64,000 nt of DNA from Salegentibacter flavus (GTDB taxonomy: Bacteria > Bacteroidota > Bacteroidia > Flavobacteriales > Flavobacteriaceae). Under the pieces are notes generated by a model. It searched no databases. It was not told where the DNA came from and worked only from the letters and a program-made list of their open reading frames with translations. Positions 61,831-64,000 of this stretch are shown here, in pieces (position 1 is the first letter of the stretch; each line of letters opens with the position of its first letter). The position numbers were made by a program, and so were the translations under genes. The stretch spans positions 1 through 64,000 of the forward strand of contig NZ_FOVL01000003.1 of NCBI RefSeq assembly GCF_900115145.1, given 5' to 3'.

Positions 61831-62675
61831 TGAATAGCGGGGTAATTATATTGGCTGTAGGCGTCGAATATATCGATAGCGTTTTCCAGACCATCCAGGA
61901 GAGCGAGTTTTCCCGCTATACGATTGTTGGTATGAAGACCTTGGCCGTGCTCTTCTTTTTGGTCAACATCCTTAAAAAGTATAATGAAGGGGTAGCCGAT
62001 AGGCAGGGCTATACCTGGGGGCTTTCCCCCGGGGATCTGGCCAAGAACTTTGCGGTGGTACTGCTGGTTATTTTCTCCACGCAAATCCTTGGATTCTTTG
62101 ACAACATTCTGGTGGCTATTGAAAACCAATACCGCGATACGGCCCCTGCCCTGCTCCCCCTTCAGATGCAGGAGATTCCCATCGAAGAAGATGTCTCCCC
62201 TATGGGGGCGATGCGCAAAGCCATGGCCTTACTTTATGAAGCCCTGGTCACTCCCCTCTACGGCTTTAAAACCTTTGCATTTTTAATCAGCCTGTTTTTA
62301 TGGATCCTTGATTTATTCATCTACCCGCTATTTCTGGCGGAACGCTATTTCCTCTTGGGAATTATGCAGGCCTTTTTTCCGCTGGTGCTTAGCCTGGCGG
62401 TAATTGAAAAGTTTCGGTCTATGGCCTATGGATTTTTCAGGTTGTATGCAGCGGTATATATGCTGGTTCCGGCTTTCTTCCTGGTCAATGTATTTATTAA
62501 CGCCCTTTACACAGAAATCAACACCAATTTCTGGCAAAACCTATTTGGTACAGATTACGGGAGCGACTTTTTTGCACCGGTGGTAGAACTGGGTTCGATA
62601 GTATTTATCGTGTTTTTAAAATTTAAACTCTACCGACGGGCCATTTCTTTTACGCTGAGACTATTCACTACGTAA
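61830..62675 (+). CDS. traJ: Conjugative transfer protein TraJ (VirB6-like)
   Basis: 281 residues with about six hydrophobic membrane segments (for example VGMKTLAVLFFLVNIL, AVVLLVIFSTQILGFF, LIYPLFLAERYFLLGI and LAVYMLVPAFFLVN-type stretches). It matches the TraJ inner-membrane channel family. The ATG at 61830 overlaps the preceding stop (TGATG); the TTG one codon earlier is less likely. Confidence 0.85.
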   Translation: MNSGVIILAVGVEYIDSVFQTIQESEFSRYTIVGMKTLAVLFFLVNILKKYNEGVADRQGYTWGLSPGDLAKNFAVVLLVIFSTQILGFFDNILVAIENQYRDTAPALLPLQMQEIPIEEDVSPMGAMRKAMALLYEALVTPLYGFKTFAFLISLFLWILDLFIYPLFLAERYFLLGIMQAFFPLVLSLAVIEKFRSMAYGFFRLYAAVYMLVPAFFLVNVFINALYTEINTNFWQNLFGTDYGSDFFAPVVELGSIVFIVFLKFKLYRRAISFTLRLFTT

Positions 62676-62694
62676 TCCTCACCTTTTTAAACCA

Positions 62695-63327
62695 ATGAAA
62701 AATAGTTCAAAAATGAAAACACCATATAAAAATATCTATTCGATATTAAAGCTCAACCGCTTTATCGTGCTTTCTGTAGTGCTTTGCTCGATGGGCTGCA
62801 GTGTCTTTGCCATTTGGATGGCCATCTCCACACGGAATAATGCGCTAAATAGCGCTTTTGCAATCAACACCGATGGCAGTATAATTCCATTAAAACTGGT
62901 TACTCAAAAAGAAAACTTCCAGGTGGAGGCCTTTGCCCATCTGGAGCTGTTTCACACCTACTTCTATAATATTGATGCCAATAGCTTTAAGAAAAACCTG
63001 GAAAAAGCATTATGGCTTGGCAATAGTTCGGTAGACAACCTATACAGGCAAAAGAAAGCTGAAGGGGTTTACAACCGCTTATTGCAGTACTCGCTGGTTC
63101 AAAAGGTATTAACGATCGATTCACAGCTCGAAGAAAGGGAAGATTCCTATCATTTTAGAACCACGGTGATTTTCGAGATCAACCGGGGAAGCATTGTCGA
63201 TACTTATGAGCTGGTTTCCACGGGAAAACTGCTCATCGTAGATCGTCACTTCCCACATAACCCTCACGGACTCCTTATTACTGATTATTTCGAAAACAGT
63301 TTAAGAAAAGTACCCTCACAAAATTAA
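62695..63327 (+). CDS. traK: Conjugative transfer protein TraK (VirB8-like)
   Basis: 210 residues: one membrane helix near the N-terminus (IVLSVVLCSMGCSVFAIWMA), then a periplasmic domain with ALNSAFAINTDGSIIPLKLV, FAHLELFHTYFYNI and FRTTVIFEINRGSIVDTYEL. This is the TraK family, in which the NTF2-like fold parallels VirB8. An internal ATG at 62713 (MKTPYKN) is a possible start. The next gene starts 11 bp later, leaving no room for traL. Confidence 0.85.
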   Translation: MKNSSKMKTPYKNIYSILKLNRFIVLSVVLCSMGCSVFAIWMAISTRNNALNSAFAINTDGSIIPLKLVTQKENFQVEAFAHLELFHTYFYNIDANSFKKNLEKALWLGNSSVDNLYRQKKAEGVYNRLLQYSLVQKVLTIDSQLEEREDSYHFRTTVIFEINRGSIVDTYELVSTGKLLIVDRHFPHNPHGLLITDYFENSLRKVPSQN

Positions 63328-63338
63328 AACTAGAACGG

Positions 63339-64000
63339 ATGAAAATAGAGAAAAACAAAATAGTATTCATTAGCATCCTGGTAGTCATTGTGGTTTTCCT
63401 TATCTCCTATACCCTAATGATCACCGGAAGCGATGCAGAGCAACAAGAAAACCTCCGGCAAACGGAAGTTCCGGCTCTTGAAGAAGAAAACCAGGAAACC
63501 TACGATTCCAAACTGGAGGCCATTGATAACCTCAAAGAAGTTCGGGTTAAGAATGCACCAAGTATTTATGATGAAACGTTTTTGGATTCTTTAGGCTATT
63601 ACGACACCGAGCTTTTGGAAAAAGAAAAAGAACGCAAGATCGATAGTATTTATGATTTGGGAAAAGCCCGGCAAGCACAAATTGCAAACCTTACACAAAC
63701 CCGGCCAACCAGAACACCGGATAATAACAGCCCAGCCCTAATAAAAAAAGTACCAAAAGTAGACACCGCGGAAATTGAGGAAAAGCGAAAAATCGAAGCC
63801 AAAGAAATGGGGCTGGAACATCAATTATTCTTTGCTTCTACTCCCCAAGAACCTGAAAATGGTATTACCAATACTACGGACAAGGAAATTAATGTGCTGG
63901 TTGATGGTACCCAGGTGGTTAAAGCAAACTCCAGGCTTCGAATGCGACTTGCACAACCTGCCAGGATTGGTGATAAATTAATCCCCAAAAACACCCCGGT
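63339..64000 (+). CDS. traM: Conjugative transfer protein TraM, N-terminal part (VirB10-like)
   Basis: The frame starts at the ATG at 63339 and is open to the window edge (220 codons). The product begins MKIEKNKIVFISILVVIVVF, a membrane anchor, then a long Glu/Lys/Pro-rich periplasmic linker (EEENQETYDSKLEAIDNLKE ... KVPKVDTAEIEEKRKIEAKE), and enters the conserved domain at INVLVDGTQVVKANSRLRMRL...GDKLIPKNTPV. This matches TraM, the VirB10-like protein spanning the envelope. The rest is outside the window. Confidence 0.85.
   Translation, partial: MKIEKNKIVFISILVVIVVFLISYTLMITGSDAEQQENLRQTEVPALEEENQETYDSKLEAIDNLKEVRVKNAPSIYDETFLDSLGYYDTELLEKEKERKIDSIYDLGKARQAQIANLTQTRPTRTPDNNSPALIKKVPKVDTAEIEEKRKIEAKEMGLEHQLFFASTPQEPENGITNTTDKEINVLVDGTQVVKANSRLRMRLAQPARIGDKLIPKNTP

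Larger units (their letters stand above)
54601..64000 (+). mobile_element. CTnDOT-like integrative conjugative element, partial
   Basis: The run RteC, excisionase-type HTH, replication-like protein, DnaC-like ATPase, traE, traF, traG, traI, traJ, traK and traM matches the regulation and transfer modules of Bacteroides-type conjugative transposons. The element continues beyond 64000. Its left limit is not certain: the accessory region reaches back to tRNA-Met at 21447, so the element may be much larger than this block. No integrase or relaxase gene is visible. Confidence 0.85.

Noticed and set aside
1-64000. CRISPR array or rRNA genes
   Set aside because: No regularly spaced palindromic repeats with unique spacers and no rRNA-like sequence were seen.

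Overview
The window looks like a chromosomal segment of a marine-type Flavobacteriaceae bacterium (Bacteroidota; Gramella/Salegentibacter/Zunongwangia-like, by inference). The evidence is low G+C, promoters of the Bacteroidota type (TTTG-N19-TAnnTTTG, visible before the tRNA, the HU gene and the gene at 11377), SusC/SusD genes, START-like and DUF4290 proteins, and CTnDOT-type tra genes.

1-3.05 kb is the scarred end of an integrative element. An IS21-family insertion (1-303, with the 5' end of istA leaving the window on the minus strand) has cut off the catalytic part of a large serine recombinase (304-1646). A MORN-2 repeat protein follows. The C-terminal 86 codons of a TIGR02757-family gene (2793-3053) mark the probable attachment site.

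3.3-21.45 kb is ordinary core genome: two GAF histidine kinases, a BatA-like membrane protein, a dihydroorotase homologue that has lost its metal ligands, an esterase, an MBL-fold hydrolase, murA (Asp in place of the catalytic Cys), DUF4290 and DUF493 proteins, recQ-fmt, HU, YqgE, a class IV aminotransferase, a START-like protein and tRNA-Met.

21.45-54.6 kb is accessory. Directly after the tRNA-Met terminator lie tandem 11-bp repeats, and no clear housekeeping gene follows to the window end. First come an HMCES/YedK-type protein, lipoproteins, an S41 peptidase and a beta-lactamase-fold hydrolase. Then a defence island: (a) a five-gene minus-strand operon (27474-34798) of type IIG restriction-modification enzyme, GIY-YIG-like protein, DUF262/HNH protein and two PLD-like proteins; (b) a BcgI-like nuclease-methylase plus specificity subunit, with an overlapping ABC-ATPase/TOPRIM gene that resembles fused PARIS or OLD proteins, and a small XRE regulator. 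Unit (b) is bracketed by imperfect direct repeats of about 44 bp (35216-35260 and 41265-41308). A second XRE gene with a perfect 20-bp operator, a strongly structured RNA candidate (41841-42013) and a hairpin-rich leader precede a SusC-SusD-M16 peptidase operon. This faces a secreted DUF6520-like Cys-containing small protein and a MauE/DoxX membrane protein. An AraC regulator, a DUF7793-like protein and a fused alpha-oxoamine-synthase/GNAT enzyme follow.

54.6-64 kb is the start of a CTnDOT-like integrative conjugative element: RteC, HTH protein, replication-like protein, DnaC-like ATPase, then traE, F, G, I, J, K and a truncated traM. Inverted repeats around CGTAcTACGAAAA before the HTH gene look like its operator. 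No relaxase or integrase gene lies in the window. The best candidates for undescribed biology are the two defence units, the structured RNA before susC, and the SusCD/M16/small-peptide cluster.
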